The translations under genes were made by a program, and so were the position numbers. A stretch of 64,000 bases of DNA from Pilasporangium apinafurcum (lineage: Eukaryota > Oomycota > Peronosporomycetes > Pythiales > Pythiaceae): positions 18,946 through 82,945 of the forward strand of contig BCKE01000074.1 of assembly GCA_001600495.1 (NCBI GenBank), given 5' to 3'. Position 1 is the stretch's first letter, and each line of letters begins with the position of its first letter. Below are positions 55,301 through 61,126 of this stretch, in pieces. The notes beneath the pieces were generated by a model, which did not search any database, was not told where the DNA came from, and saw nothing but the letters and a program-made list of their open reading frames with translations.

Positions 55301-55729
55301 GATTCGTTCGTTTCGTTGCATCGGGTTTGTCACCACTCGATACAATGGCTGCGACATTGCATCGTCGCGATCGTATATTTCTAGTGCAGGATCCATGACT
55401 CGCACCATGAAATCCAGTAGAAACGGACGTAAATACTTGAGCAACAACAACAAAAAATCTTCATGCACTAAACAGGCTGCTAATGCCTGCAAATATTCGC
55501 GTAGCGTGGCATCATCCTCTTCCATTCCTTTCTCAAAATGTTGTTGCCGTGCCATTACTACTTGTTGCATGGCTGGATGGAGTTGGATGGCGGCATTTTC
55601 GGCCAACACCTGGCTGAGACCGGTCTGAAGCTGGTCGACACTAACCATCACAGTCAAGTCGCAACCGTCTTTGTCTTCTTCGTGTCGATGTTGTTGCAGC
55701 TGCCCTTCGCGCATCGCATGCATCTTCAC
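37361..55729 (-). CDS. MDN1: Midasin, dynein-like AAA+ ATPase of 60S ribosome assembly
   Basis: One intronless frame of 6122 residues, longer than yeast Rea1 (about 4900) and human MDN1 (about 5600). Six AAA+ modules carry Walker A motifs: GSGGCGKT near 380, GETGCGKTT near 731, GPTSAGKTS near 1168, GETGCGKTT near 1500, GSPGVGKTS near 1930 and GPPASGKTS near 2270. Walker B-type DE motifs (VLLDEINLA, IILDELNLA, ILIDEVNLA, VLLDELNLA) follow. After a long linker comes an Asp/Glu/Gln-rich arm at about residues 5150-5780. The C-terminal MIDAS/VWA domain carries the metal site D-x-S-x-S in AIDDSESMADN near 5913. Midasin pulls assembly factors such as Ytm1 and Rsa4 off pre-60S particles in the nucleus. 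The start at 55729 is the first ATG in a frame that begins with family-like sequence soon after; a second in-frame ATG lies two codons on. Confidence 0.97.
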   Translation of the reverse strand: MKMHAMREGQLQQHRHEEDKDGCDLTVMVSVDQLQTGLSQVLAENAAIQLHPAMQQVVMARQQHFEKGMEEDDATLREYLQALAACLVHEDFLLLLLKYLRPFLLDFMVRVMDPALEIYDRDDAMSQPLYRVVTNPMQRNERIAEALTTLLTFAPQTVTVVQQFFLRSPCFFEFVDVAAAQKQTRPDALVRLHRIVETAYRLLNSHPHEFIEMWNWSSFFPLCFHEDTHVRWYAARTTTLVLRMGNTQRNAFLNGLGISEETAISGKNTIVSRLELDEHVHAVTRQEQRIVMSVHEHNVKQNDDDSMLDGASRNSSRIVPFHESLTNICGVIIPTNKRYRNPRFDTSPSVEPLVPTSSTKRNLRSLAIALGLKRPILVSGSGGCGKTAIIRELARLSGNSDMVELHLDDQIDSKTLLGSYVCTDIPGEFTWQPGALTTAVLKGRWVVIEDIDRAPFEVLAALMSLLETREMVLPGRGELLVAHSNFQIFGTTSHGHQMPKGFQESIWTSVDIVPLHDDEIQEIMQTRFDRIPRHLITKIMTTYNVVSGNVPQSIIESSGASAAAMAHLWRETRRNYGRDFGLRDLLKWCSRIYSFCYSANTSINEHTDHNQYITEDERLRILVEAFDVFCAGIRDLNTRLCAAYAIGAIWEVQDEKIRYIVEQHKPHVSFNAHEVEFGRVHLPTLSTHDQQENQNAQSPSSVVMTGHVLRLLEKLAAIVYTREPALLIGETGCGKTTIIQHLAASMGQRLVVQNLNIQSDSSDLVGGFKPVEIHLLARPVYMMFVDLFTATFSQESNASFLNIVRIAFEHKDWKKMVKGMRKAIQMAQSKFDKGKEKKEATGTSKMSSKGASPSALGTKWDEFDDELGRFERQKEQVESHFAFAFVEGVLVKALREGHWVLLDEINLASSDTLERISTLLEHETSAFSITERGDVEIIRPHPNFRIFGAMNPSTDVGKKDLPPSLRNRFTEIYVDECVCPTDLQMVVQHQFKAIAGAPVTETVGFYLEARKLSEERLSDGARHKPRYSLRTLSQALHITRILIQRGYGISRAMYEGFSSSFCTQLDMDSRQYLEKLIKNTFAKNMKAKELTRAPPRPGGKAMANEFILVSSYWVREGGYFKPRDDSLPDPVTARKKFVLTKSVEENLRHLSRAALIGKYPVLLQGPTSAGKTSLISYLAARIGQKCVRINNHEHTDIQEYLGSYVSDSNGKLAFKEGVLVEAVRNGWWIILDELNLAPSEVLEALNRLLDDNRELFLPETQETVKPHPKFMLFATQNPPGLYGGRKVLSRAFRNRFLEIQVDEVGSQELQTILQERSSLPPSYCAILIDIMRQLQLIRQQSSIFAGKAGFITTRDLLRWAERQPATKQALAEEGYCLLAERLRKEEEKQVVKQVLEQKCNVKIDLDALYYSGKPRASNLLNENGEIEEETVWGTTEQFEKVQQMVEQAMEIATENGTGKIEGNAAGLEKISVTKSLRRLFALVGRCLQHEEPVLLVGETGCGKTTVCQLYSLLFGQTLHILNCHQHTETSDFLGCLRPVRGKEKIAHELQSSLSEFLCLHCDEFKPDSEELSLIDMLTMYDSHRSTVLKKLNDFPDEKQCEIRDLIERVDQLKRRFQSIFEWCDGPLVESMKKGDLILIDEVNLAEDAVLERLNSVLEPSRTLLLAEKGGDQVEEIVAHPKWRVMATMNPGGDFGKRELSPALRNRFTEIWVPAISDLEDIATIIHDRLIGNPARTVLSDPTSSVHSSLAILCDPILNFVRTFNAANDGVGGCGVVTLRDILSWINFICSVIKKNAAWSEADIWTAFVQGAALSVLDGLGLGSDKALHSALKAREDAYTYLLELVPDADKHAKEQVLKSLNAAKQAIDDKIDSLNSADRTSFGINPFMIPSGPEPMRKPSFSLKAPTTMSNLYRVLRAMQVSRPIILEGSPGVGKTSLISALAAASGHRLVRINLSEQTDISDLFGSDLPAASSSSDADHTSKKTASSSGMFEWCDGVFLRALKAGDWVLLDELNLASQSVLEGLNSCLDHRGSVYIPELDREFECPSTFRVFAAQNPLRQGGGRKGLPKSFLNRFTRVFVETLHEQDLIHIATSMYPTLNSTATINGYELKSLIERMIAFNSAVHEDTMIDCKYGRLGAPWEFNLRDVFRFCELLQRQYIEATPEAELQALSYFVNFIYVDRMRSLRDRAMISRRFEEFFGVKPMDLTNVVLRLSGNDLQVGNAFLVRRSEIRVGRVTPPLFSFLLKPMEALVHCVNMNWPALLVGPPASGKTSSVRLLAALSGNTLHELGMSAGTDATELLGCFEQVDVGRKLREIQTKIGEVYARVQQKVILFVATTSQQSKSASLKHINRLTSTWWTLSRRQSNDDVDNASGNKRKKYLAKGQLDNVAVDLMKDILSTLKKAVMLLIEEKDKPFVEETIASLIALGSAVDNVVALSKSPSIASNFEWVDGTLIQAMENGEWILLDNVNFCSSSVLDRLNSLLETGGELLINECGVIDGKLRVIKPHPNFRVFLAMDPQFGEVSRAMRNRCVEIALLPEEEQNFDLIKISLAAGIPGFALCHAFQQVHKQVMEKLSERMVGTKYSKINRRHLENWSLLASAELNRGVSPLNAIATSFQQVYGEGLLMHLELGNEVLQLFLGALKSSLASPNKQRVLALNTTTLELCQRAESHVLERDCAYLEFLITFSLEEPNTADVEKEEDLLLAFLASNASVESSLLNSAGVSERKWLDCLAARKYELITQDMLDSVKQYLTTQRFFAASSLSMTLAPFALRRLVQVSSTVSGTTVTEDRLLFVLEMIASVAKTSYNVGDSVDLLVRYLRSLLNNSIYVSIASQVKVNMGRLLTLVAAGDEETAKSSYPVFLTANDAAFKHARSLVYKTITANPVQKAEIEPIWLSVLEHSKNLELLDGIEWLRFCEDEQYRQVDTLFSSISDRKKKQHKTNLESDLSRYSVLQQSYAIHRFHADRSSVENELVLLVYPLLTTFDTFLTAFVRDFAGITVQDELFQVVKTALRDRFEFSIQLREPTFDWMHFLIHWQWTSKSLMRLCSNLEHQNMIEGKWEKSLEDLVNMIQRMQDAIDRTIGCGSKKNVLWKRGGHTLLPSSPKLWRAKYLLERLTSTFMHVDTCFSSTQMGSGKTQQVDVLALLFGGTASMEAAMKIGQLDISSLFFVDVEARKEVLYALCAFSYLAQQQVNTKRRKHNDVPLNNPYAMMAEELFKLPEVLLKKLETKKRDVTAMIMQKTLYLSEIEDNGETHLDLLTDEDRQIGKDAPILLFDMQEGAKLMDQLVNFQLSPLFEHSLARVEVHVISQLIRVVNVYQLYHGHNEHQHHQEILELVTELLSTMELLVEDLLNVGTRDPTTFHAYQDIVWCGHKFLTSSSVNKISKADIETELEVFVALVKTHMNGILYGFHQFLRCNSFNDIDAISYEIFDTQKKLRQAAKQYTKKTASRDEEDQTQVVFGYPRLFQSVESAVVLKSIAEVDLHDSTCATVEAQVRQVRLEKIKQHFASTQLKSIDQMMATTWTLVKELFVSTVLAFESTFSLEQWVAVQQLLQHFGSNDFMLTSKNQLIVAMKHSQDPTFSASVEQYIIPFFTSLQKSQSNGSKLSSFGECFILLGLWRFALMIPSSPVDPVTKPIVKRELLMNRLAMLTMQKAADIAMNRMNPLPAGSKQHHVAANEAMTILANEVTEVSAHAFQRYNPEQEPLQPVTVSVFGDFFRDLLKFQATIMPTGKMLSLLGTVLSSLTSQQKCRQMLRELEMFQQTSESFLAQISKKYGVSFSDIVEPVAATVYAVKEGVALLSWSIRQHLQDQSVKNQEKSALVLTLVQFPSAINHRLRGAIEDPWRGIQLLLQTVGSKASSIIFGGSRNQRKSELALLDVGLAKLEFLFRETVSIYSTFSDSSISEAVVEAALQSSKSLFDLFLAKWQEQKEREEQKRKEAEEMFKYKTRHLDIESEEQLLEEEYRQQFPDYTVQDFQAFLSPDQAGQNAISSAISNAADADVLITDTMMRQICEAHVKLYAASANSKVNVTKQEIVNAFARAFFLTVLMRSTINAMSSSAVEEAIVSSGVFAASLVHSRLGSSDTRSAVPSLQSLSADYIRGIDFHRDPLVKEVVLVAKPLQELMIKLQSLLSLWPEHAILQQLVMIADRIRNFPISSPLARTLTGVELLLRKAQEWEAYAARDYSIANELAALSALVTRWRKLELYSWPHLLYVKEKQHQLTAQKTWFHMYSLLTGQFEADAQEYGSEELLYAHDKNELKWLHLNSISHWLFPSSRKGEAENEDMMSEVKQKRFEWMSQLFSTLDAYIRTCPIGQYETRLLIVYSFCSQLFMEFWNLERREISTSENKKTSYALANMLYHLYRYYGQHLGYLERQWSGLKAPIQQKLIEFVKICRWDEQTYYSLAESAEKSHRKLMKFVRDYDAVLAVSMQTVIDASTDSGITKEGGFVGIHATKAELDNINDGVEIPKMVNESVKDKDEDEEELPNVKKESPAEEEEIIEKASPLVLVHKGVSLESIGISPIPEISELSPYADKVEILAKRISKFTQRHILSRDQIELRQQPREICEDLCETIFYRMTMLQKSTNLPKGAKKKALIDLLSELKAQGISYHRMHLPPQQQQMQQLFELDVPDVDNCLQVDGLDDLVDADEGSIVPDKLKKTKRSKKNGKTKTDQVVTHAAPSGKKSPSWLWQRADGYYYRFLSQITSLRFSAQTNFSHDLSSSEVDRMNGYAENMLYSMLHQRQVLHATALNHEKLIAGLDSLMRMKEFKTNYLSNDVNVSLKAVTKWQEHQGEAVLALRKPLRELEITVVEVLRASSSTPSVSTISEKFRRVFELLENIHSSFVVHSGTRRTLGVPAIPYQSVKSSEDVNGEPTLTAFAHPSQRVFGISPLASIDADESAKQQKPNLFPMKLDILKANSTHFLEIKSLLENISALFGQVAPSTCFNLIMPQLSSVVEHDQNLMTLAQKKKSSIAQKNIKYAAAESKKVMETFIGSYNALVETVLVAIQDLTKKSQEKMNKSEADDNMDEREQQSLRDQLSHLNTVVKDSRVNQIALQLANLLELLAQQQNQLVNTESSDWRQVFVYSLSLLERFEPSLLDVRGISRQLLVDFLVTHKSVTKLDFVLIRIFRNLYQHGFCRADEQKEEDGESSGDGKMQFQDDVEGTGMGEGEGKKDVSHEIEDEEQLLGLQGDQQPEQPEKQDQPPQDTGLEMQNDFDGTMQDLPDDEQNENEDDQDDDEKEELDREMGDFDQEDENVVDEKMWGEDSDDDEDKIDKENEKFEEDSKVEGEALEDEIRGKDDDDDNKEKDDAKKDEEKKNEKQQPEKQQEDGGAGDDSEEENGDEADKEGQVNDDFEDKYEENNDVDPQNREDGGEDNEEQEDDGQLPENMQMDEGNDGGDEGEGEDEDGDHDMDQLDDEDMDEEKDEGGDDNVDGEKDENQDKEEEEPIDSAVQMGAGGLDDEQQEEEADDHNDQDQVDQEDPSQEQEKAASTVAGSRSKDGQDELEHDEEEKEDQEMDESSANDDKNESKEQDRSSSSAQQQSNSNDDDEKAEWKPQSQVSNAQENQQQEEKRRNRRQNEPNPYRNPQNTQEHWKRRVEMIEREQDSNNSNEDPHNDQDQHNDMSTAEFVDDDDINMDDVQHALAAADENQIMNQNQNLDEDEMEGQDNEDDEQTDPVGAGMMDVDDDESVKKEEEAAKDEDKQPPIKKETNANRDHEANADMLDPQSEQEKDKNGDEPIRTDDNVNMDIDEEQEEANAFPTVVHQSDLEKKLTKQDEESADESTRPPPKLLSPEEVAALRDELDTFIANWSRDDSSLALHGADLWSKYTAVTSASAQRLCEQLRLVLEPMLRAKLEGDFRTGKRINMRKVIPYIASQFRKDKIWMRRTRPSKRQYQVMVAIDDSESMADNHAGRLALEAMTTLCKGMTQLEVGEISVVKFGQTLQLLHSFDTPFTDDAGSRIISQFGFQQKKTNMVQTLDAILQILENAKNASTAASNASNVEFTQIVFLISDGRFDTDGRVRIKKLIETALEQQQLIVLLIVDDQSEKSKDTSILETKSVTFTKGKVTMVPYLENYPFPYYVLLPTSTLLPEILSDSLRQWFEMLQMKS

Positions 55730-56093
55730 CAGCCAATTAATGCGGGTAAGTTCACTTGCCCCGAAACGGTGTCATGTTGATGATGTCAATTCAAAGAATT
55801 GAATATTCAATTTATTGAATTGATATCTGTCACCATTCCGCCAATCAGCCAAACAAACCTATCAAACAGAATATCTTATTAAAACCGGAAATTATAATCG
55901 CCAAGAGCCCCAAACCAGTCGTTTGGCAGCAAGCGAGCTTGAAGGGCTACAAGTTTCAAATATTATTATGTCTTTTAATGAACTACAACGATGATCACCA
56001 TGACTAGCTCATTAATTGGTGCCGGGGTGGATGCAATTGTGACCAGTACCTTTGCTTTCCGTCCTCTAGCTGTGTTGATCTATATTGTTCAGG
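55730..56093. promoter_or_regulatory. Shared upstream region of midasin and PWP1
   Basis: About 364 bp between the two divergent starts. It must hold both promoters unless they lie in coding DNA. It contains an AT-rich part with ATTCAATTTATTGAATTGA near 55800 (an imperfect palindrome). No known core element was identified with confidence. Confidence 0.45.
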
Positions 56094-57838
56094 ATGATCT
56101 CTGCGATAGCATGGGTGCCCAAGGGCGCGTCTAAGCGCATGCCGGACAAGCTCAAGTTGACTCCGGAGGAGATGCAAATGATGCAGCAACTGGCTGCGGA
56201 CGAGGCGGCTGAAGAGAATGAGGCGATGCAAGCCGCCATGGCTGAAGAAAATGACGGCAGCGATGATGATAATGGTACACCTGAAGATAATGGCGCTGAA
56301 AATGCTGCCGATGGTTTGCCGGCATCATTCAAGATGGACGAGTACGATGATGAAGATGATGATGTCGCCATCACGAACTACATTGGTCAAGGTGGTGCAA
56401 TTGACGAAGAAGTTGAATCTGGAGACGACGATGAACCACAGCAACAGGATTCCGACGGCAACGTTGATATGGAAGACGAGGGTGAAGAAGATGACGAATT
56501 AGAGCAGGACGATGAATTAGAAGCTGACAAAGAGGATGTCGAAATTTTACCAACCGACGCCGTGATTTTGGTGGCCAACACCGAAGAAGAGTTTAGCAAT
56601 TTGGAGGTGCAGGTTTACGATGAAAATAACGGATCGTTGTACGTTCACCACGAAATCAATCTGCCAGCGTTCCCACTGTGCTTGGCATGGATGGATTGTG
56701 CACCAGTGCCACTGGACCCAACCAAAGGACCAGTCGATGGCAGTTTTGTCGCTGTTGGTACATTTAAAACAGGCATTGAGATTTGGGATCTAGACGTGCT
56801 TGATGTGTTGGAACCATCCGTTACGCTTGGTGGAGAAGTTGATGAGAATTTGCGTGATGTTGCGATGCCCAAAATTGCTAAACGTCGTAAGAATAAAAAC
56901 AAACAAGTGCAATTGAAGCCCGGCAGTCACCAGGATGCGGTTATGTCACTCGATTGGAATAGCAGCCATCGCAATATGTTGGCCAGTGGGTCGGCTGATT
57001 CAACTGTCAAAGTGTGGGATGTGACCACGCAGGCGTGCTTGTATACCATGACGCATCATTCCAACAAAGTACAAAGCGTGCGATGGAACCCAGCTGAGAC
57101 TACCGTGTTAGCCAGTGCATCTTTTGACCGTACGATTGTCGTATTGGATGGACGGCAACCGGAAGCATTTTCTAAGTTCCCACTCAGTGCTGAGGTGGAG
57201 AGTATCACATGGGCTCCTCACAACCCTAGTACAATTGTCGCTTCGACAGAGGACGGTGTCGTCGTTGGTTATGATGTGCGGATGAATGGCTCCTCGCCGT
57301 TGTTCCGCTTTGACGCGCACGCGGGGGCTGTGTCGGCAGTATCGTTTTCTGCGCAGATCCCAGGGCTGTTTGCGACTGCTGGTGTAGACAAGACGGTCAA
57401 GATTTGGGATCTCAAGGATAACACACCCGTGTGTATCACATCGAAGGAGATGAATGTGGTATATATTTGTATACTAAGGCTATTCTATTGTTGTGGTTTC
57501 TATTAATCACTGACCTGAATGTTTTATTATTGTTGTAGGGCGAGCTGTTCACCATGTCGTTCTACCAGGATTCACCATATATGCTAGCTGTCGGTGGCTC
57601 AAAGGGTATCTTGGCATTGTGGGACACTTCAGAAAATGAAGGTGTTGAGCGTCGTTTCGGCTCACGCGCTCCTGTTACTGCAAGTGCTGCGACTTCCAAT
57701 GACATTTCGTCTTCATTCAAGTCGCCGTATCAATTGGGAGAAGAATTGGCAAGAGAAGAAGAACAGGAACAAACGATTCAACAACAGACGAGCGGCAAGA
57801 AACGCTCCAGCAAGAGCAAAAACAAGTCCAAAAAGTAG
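56094..57838 (+). CDS. PWP1: PWP1, WD40 ribosome-biogenesis protein
   Basis: Two exons, 56094-57458 and 57539-57838, joined in phase 0 across an 80-bp intron (GTATAT..TTGTAG), give 554 residues (human about 500). The start MISAIAWVPKGASK is the family signature and fixes the ATG at 56094. Residues 35-160 are acidic (EDDDVAITNYIGQGGAIDEE and DEGEEDDELEQDDELE). The WD40 repeats follow from about 275: HQDAVMSLDWNSSHRNMLAS, GSADSTVKVWDVTTQACLYT, SASFDRTIVVLDGRQ, and AGVDKTVKIWDLKD, with the last one in exon 2 (MLAVGGSKGILALWDTSE). The tail is Lys/Ser-rich. PWP1 (periodic tryptophan protein) works in pre-rRNA processing in the nucleolus. Convergence of role with its divergent neighbour midasin is notable. 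Confidence 0.94.
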
Positions 57839-58184
57839 ATTTCTACCTCTTTCTTGGATGCACACAAACGTTTTTAACCTATAGATATATCTTCTCATGT
57901 CCATCGCAGCGTGTCATCATCATGCCAATCATACCACACACGGACATATCCTTGTTGTTCGTAGATATGGATACTTAATAAAGTGTAAGAGATACTTATT
58001 CAAGACTGTCACAGATCCTTTGCAATTCAGTTTTTGAATTGCACCTGCTCTGGTTGAATTTAGAAGAAAAGATCGCGCGATTCATCTTTGTCTTCATTTT
58101 CATACGTGGCACTTCCCATCGAACAAGTAGCTGCTCAATCCCATTAGCCCCCCCTTTCCCCCTCCCTCTCTGTTTCTCATCAGC
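57839..58184. other. Intergenic between PWP1 and Tudor-SN
   Basis: About 346 bp, with an apparent AATAAA-like signal (TTAATAAAGTG near 57974) for the PWP1 transcript and a CT-rich tract (58148-58178) directly before the Tudor-SN start. Confidence 0.45.
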
Positions 58185-60902
58185 ATGGCCTCTGGAACTG
58201 CCACCGTCAAAGCTGTCATCTCTGGCGACACGATTGTACTTGTGGGGGCCGCCACGAATGGCCCCCCGCCGGAGCTCGTGCTCACGCTGGCATCACTCCA
58301 GGCACCGCGGCTTGCACGGTCATCCGAACAGACGAACGAACCGTACGCGTGGGCAAGCCGCGAATTCTTGCGCAAGCTCTGTATCGGCAAACAAGTGCGC
58401 TTTAAAGTCGAATACCGTGTAGCCGCCATCAATCGCGACTTTGGGTCGGTCTGGTTGCCACCGAACAAACGTGGCGTGGAGGAGAATTTATGTGTAATTG
58501 TCGCGCGCGAAGGGCTTGCAAAGGTCAAGCCGCTTGAGCAATCCCGCGATGGGGTATGTTGCGACCACGAAAAGATGCTGAAAGTCGAGGCAGTTGCGAT
58601 TAGCGAGAAACGTGGGATGTATAAAGACACGGACGAGCTATCGAATGCCGCGGTCAAGTGGACAGGTGCTGATGGATCCACGCTGTTGGCGGAACACAAA
58701 GGAAAATTGGTGCCAGCAATTGTGGAATCTGTGCGTGATGGTGCGTCGATGCGTGTGATTCTGCAACCGAGTTTGCAGATAGTCAACTTTGCTCTCGCCG
58801 GTGTGCAATGCCCGCGTGTAGCACCACCACCTTCGTCCGAAGGAGCTACAGCCGAACAACCAGCGGGTCCTGCGCCATTTTCACGGGAGGCCAAACATTT
58901 TACCGAGATGCGATTGTTGCATCGTGATGTTGATTTGAAGTTGGAAGGCGTGGACAAGTACGGTAACCTTTATGGTAGCGTGGTGCACAGCTCAGGAAGA
59001 AACATTAGCGTGGAATTGCTTAAGAATGGATTGGCGCGCATGGCGGATTGGAGTAGTGCATTTACGAGCAGCACGGCTCGCGCTGCAATGCGTACAGCGG
59101 AAAAAGAAGCGAAAGCGGCCAATCTCCGCGTCTGGCGAGATTACCAAGCACCTGTCCTGCAATCTGACAAACACCTGCGTGGTGTGGTCGTCGAAATCAT
59201 CAGTGGCGACTGCGTTGTGGTGTATCTACCGGAGAAAAACGAAGAGAAACGTATTTACTTATCATCACTACGTGCTCCACGTTTGGGTAATGCACGACGA
59301 AATGAACCAAATGCACCATTTGCTGTTGATGCGAAAGAGTACCTGCGTCAGAAAGCGATTGGTAAAACTGTGAAAGTAGAAGTTGAATACGAAAAAACTA
59401 ACCCAACACTGGGCGACAATTCATTGATGACGTTTGCCAGCTTGATTTTGGAGCCTACGGGTGCTAAGAAGACCCCGAACGCAAAGGGAGTGAATTTGGC
59501 AGTCGATATCGTTGCCGCTGGGTTGGCAGAAGTTGTGCGCCATCGCCCTGACGAAGAAAAATCTGAGTATTATGACGATCTCGTGACTGCGGAGACCAAG
59601 GCACAAACACAAAAAAAAGGGATTTACTCAGGCAAAGAATCGCCAGAGCGTCGCTTTACGGACTTGTGTTTTGATGCGACGAAAGCACGTCAGTATTTGC
59701 CGTTTTTGACGCGTGAAAAAGTCACGCGAGCGGTGGTCGAATACATTTATTCTGGTACACGCGTGAAGTTGTTTATCCCTAAGGAAAACTGCATGATTAA
59801 CTTTGTAGTGGCGGGGATCAAGTGCCCCCAGCCGACTCGATATGGTGGACAAGGTGTGGTTGCTTCGCCAGCCGAACCATTTGGTGAAGAAGCCAAGCTG
59901 TTTACCAAGCGTAACATCAATCAACGCAATGTGGTCATTGAGATTGAAGATATGGATCGTGGTGGCAACGCATTTGGTCCATTATACGTTGGTGGTACAA
60001 AGGATGACCGTAGCAACTTTGGAGCGATGCTTCTTGCCGAAGGGCTCGCCTGGGTGGACGGGTTCTCTGTGGAGCGCACGAATTCTGCTGCACTTCTCCA
60101 ACGCACGGAAGAAACGGCTAAGCAGGCGAAGAAGAATTACTGGAAGAACCACGACGCCAAAGCTGCGGCTGTACAGACTCAAACCACTCAATCGAAGAAT
60201 GCCGATGATGTTCTGCCGTGCGTGAAGCTTTCAGAGATAATCCATGGTGCACATTTCTTTATTCAAAATGTTGCCGATCGCACATGTGCCACTGTTGAAG
60301 AGAAGATGAAAGAGTTTACACGTCTCCACGGCACCAGTGGCAAAGCGTTTGAGATTCGACGCAATGCTGCATGTGCAGGTCTTTATGATGACGGAAACGG
60401 ACCGGTGTGGAATCGCGCCAAGGTGGAATTTGTTAATGCAGATGGCACGGTCCGCGTGCGCTTCATCGATTACGGGAATGTGGCAACATTGCCACCAAGT
60501 CGGCTGCGTCCGTTAGACGCGGATGTCATTCAGTTCCCTCCACAGGCAAAAGAATGTGTCTTTGGATTCCTCAAACCATTACCACCAACCGAAGAGTTTG
60601 GTGCCGATGCTGCACAGATGTTAGGCGATATCGCATGGGGCCACACACTCTCGGCACGTATTCACGGTGTCGACGAACAAAATCGCCTCAAGGTCTCGCT
60701 TTACAAAAACAACCAGAGTGTGTCAGAATCGCTGTTGGAAGCCGGTATACTTCGAACGGATCGAAAAGCACTGTTGCAAGCCGCTCCACATCAAAAGGCA
60801 GTTGTGGACGGTTTATTGAACGCACAGAGCATTGCCAAGAAGAAGCGTATCTGCATGTGGCGATACGGTGACGTTGAGTCAGACGAAGAAAGCCGTTTCT
60901 AA
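58185..60902 (+). CDS. SND1: Tudor staphylococcal nuclease (SND1/p100/TSN)
   Basis: An intronless frame of 905 residues, the standard family length. Four staphylococcal-nuclease-like repeats come in order: residues about 5-160 (TVKAVISGDTIVLVG, LTLASLQAPRLA), 175-320 (KLVPAIVESVRDGASMRVIL), 325-480 (RGVVVEIISGDCVVVYLPEK) and 505-660 (VTRAVVEYIYSGTRVKLFIP). A Tudor domain lies around 740-775 (AKVEFVNADGTVRVRFIDYG, with the aromatic-cage Tyr/Phe) followed by the split fifth SN segment. The protein binds RNA and methyl-arginine proteins, acting in mRNA stability, splicing and stress granules. The repeats seen lack the full set of bacterial nuclease catalytic residues, as is normal for the family. 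The ATG at 58185 follows a CT-rich leader. Confidence 0.95.
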   Translation: MASGTATVKAVISGDTIVLVGAATNGPPPELVLTLASLQAPRLARSSEQTNEPYAWASREFLRKLCIGKQVRFKVEYRVAAINRDFGSVWLPPNKRGVEENLCVIVAREGLAKVKPLEQSRDGVCCDHEKMLKVEAVAISEKRGMYKDTDELSNAAVKWTGADGSTLLAEHKGKLVPAIVESVRDGASMRVILQPSLQIVNFALAGVQCPRVAPPPSSEGATAEQPAGPAPFSREAKHFTEMRLLHRDVDLKLEGVDKYGNLYGSVVHSSGRNISVELLKNGLARMADWSSAFTSSTARAAMRTAEKEAKAANLRVWRDYQAPVLQSDKHLRGVVVEIISGDCVVVYLPEKNEEKRIYLSSLRAPRLGNARRNEPNAPFAVDAKEYLRQKAIGKTVKVEVEYEKTNPTLGDNSLMTFASLILEPTGAKKTPNAKGVNLAVDIVAAGLAEVVRHRPDEEKSEYYDDLVTAETKAQTQKKGIYSGKESPERRFTDLCFDATKARQYLPFLTREKVTRAVVEYIYSGTRVKLFIPKENCMINFVVAGIKCPQPTRYGGQGVVASPAEPFGEEAKLFTKRNINQRNVVIEIEDMDRGGNAFGPLYVGGTKDDRSNFGAMLLAEGLAWVDGFSVERTNSAALLQRTEETAKQAKKNYWKNHDAKAAAVQTQTTQSKNADDVLPCVKLSEIIHGAHFFIQNVADRTCATVEEKMKEFTRLHGTSGKAFEIRRNAACAGLYDDGNGPVWNRAKVEFVNADGTVRVRFIDYGNVATLPPSRLRPLDADVIQFPPQAKECVFGFLKPLPPTEEFGADAAQMLGDIAWGHTLSARIHGVDEQNRLKVSLYKNNQSVSESLLEAGILRTDRKALLQAAPHQKAVVDGLLNAQSIAKKKRICMWRYGDVESDEESRF

Positions 60903-61126
60903 GCAAGCAACGTTATCGTCGTTGTAGGTCAGTCCGATATCAATAGTTGGGTTCTAAATGAAAATGAACAAGGGAGCATTTAAGCATTTAATTGTTGCTT
61001 TTATTAATGTGCATGAGTAAATTCAATTGAAGATATTTACAGCAAGTACGAAAAGAAAGATAGATGTCAGGGAATGATCAAACTTAATAAGCACATCTAC
61101 TTATCCCATTGAAGATGAGTGGTATC
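60903..61126. other. Short convergent intergenic spacer
   Basis: 224 bp between the ends of Tudor-SN and FKBP-TPR; AT-rich, probably both 3' untranslated regions. Confidence 0.4.

Noticed and set aside
54777-55628. Plus-strand open frame of 283 codons
   Set aside because: Shadow of the midasin N-terminal coding region; Cys/Ser-rich nonsense composition.
58100-58957. Minus-strand open frame of 285 codons
   Set aside because: Overlaps the first nuclease repeats of Tudor-SN on the other strand; no motif.
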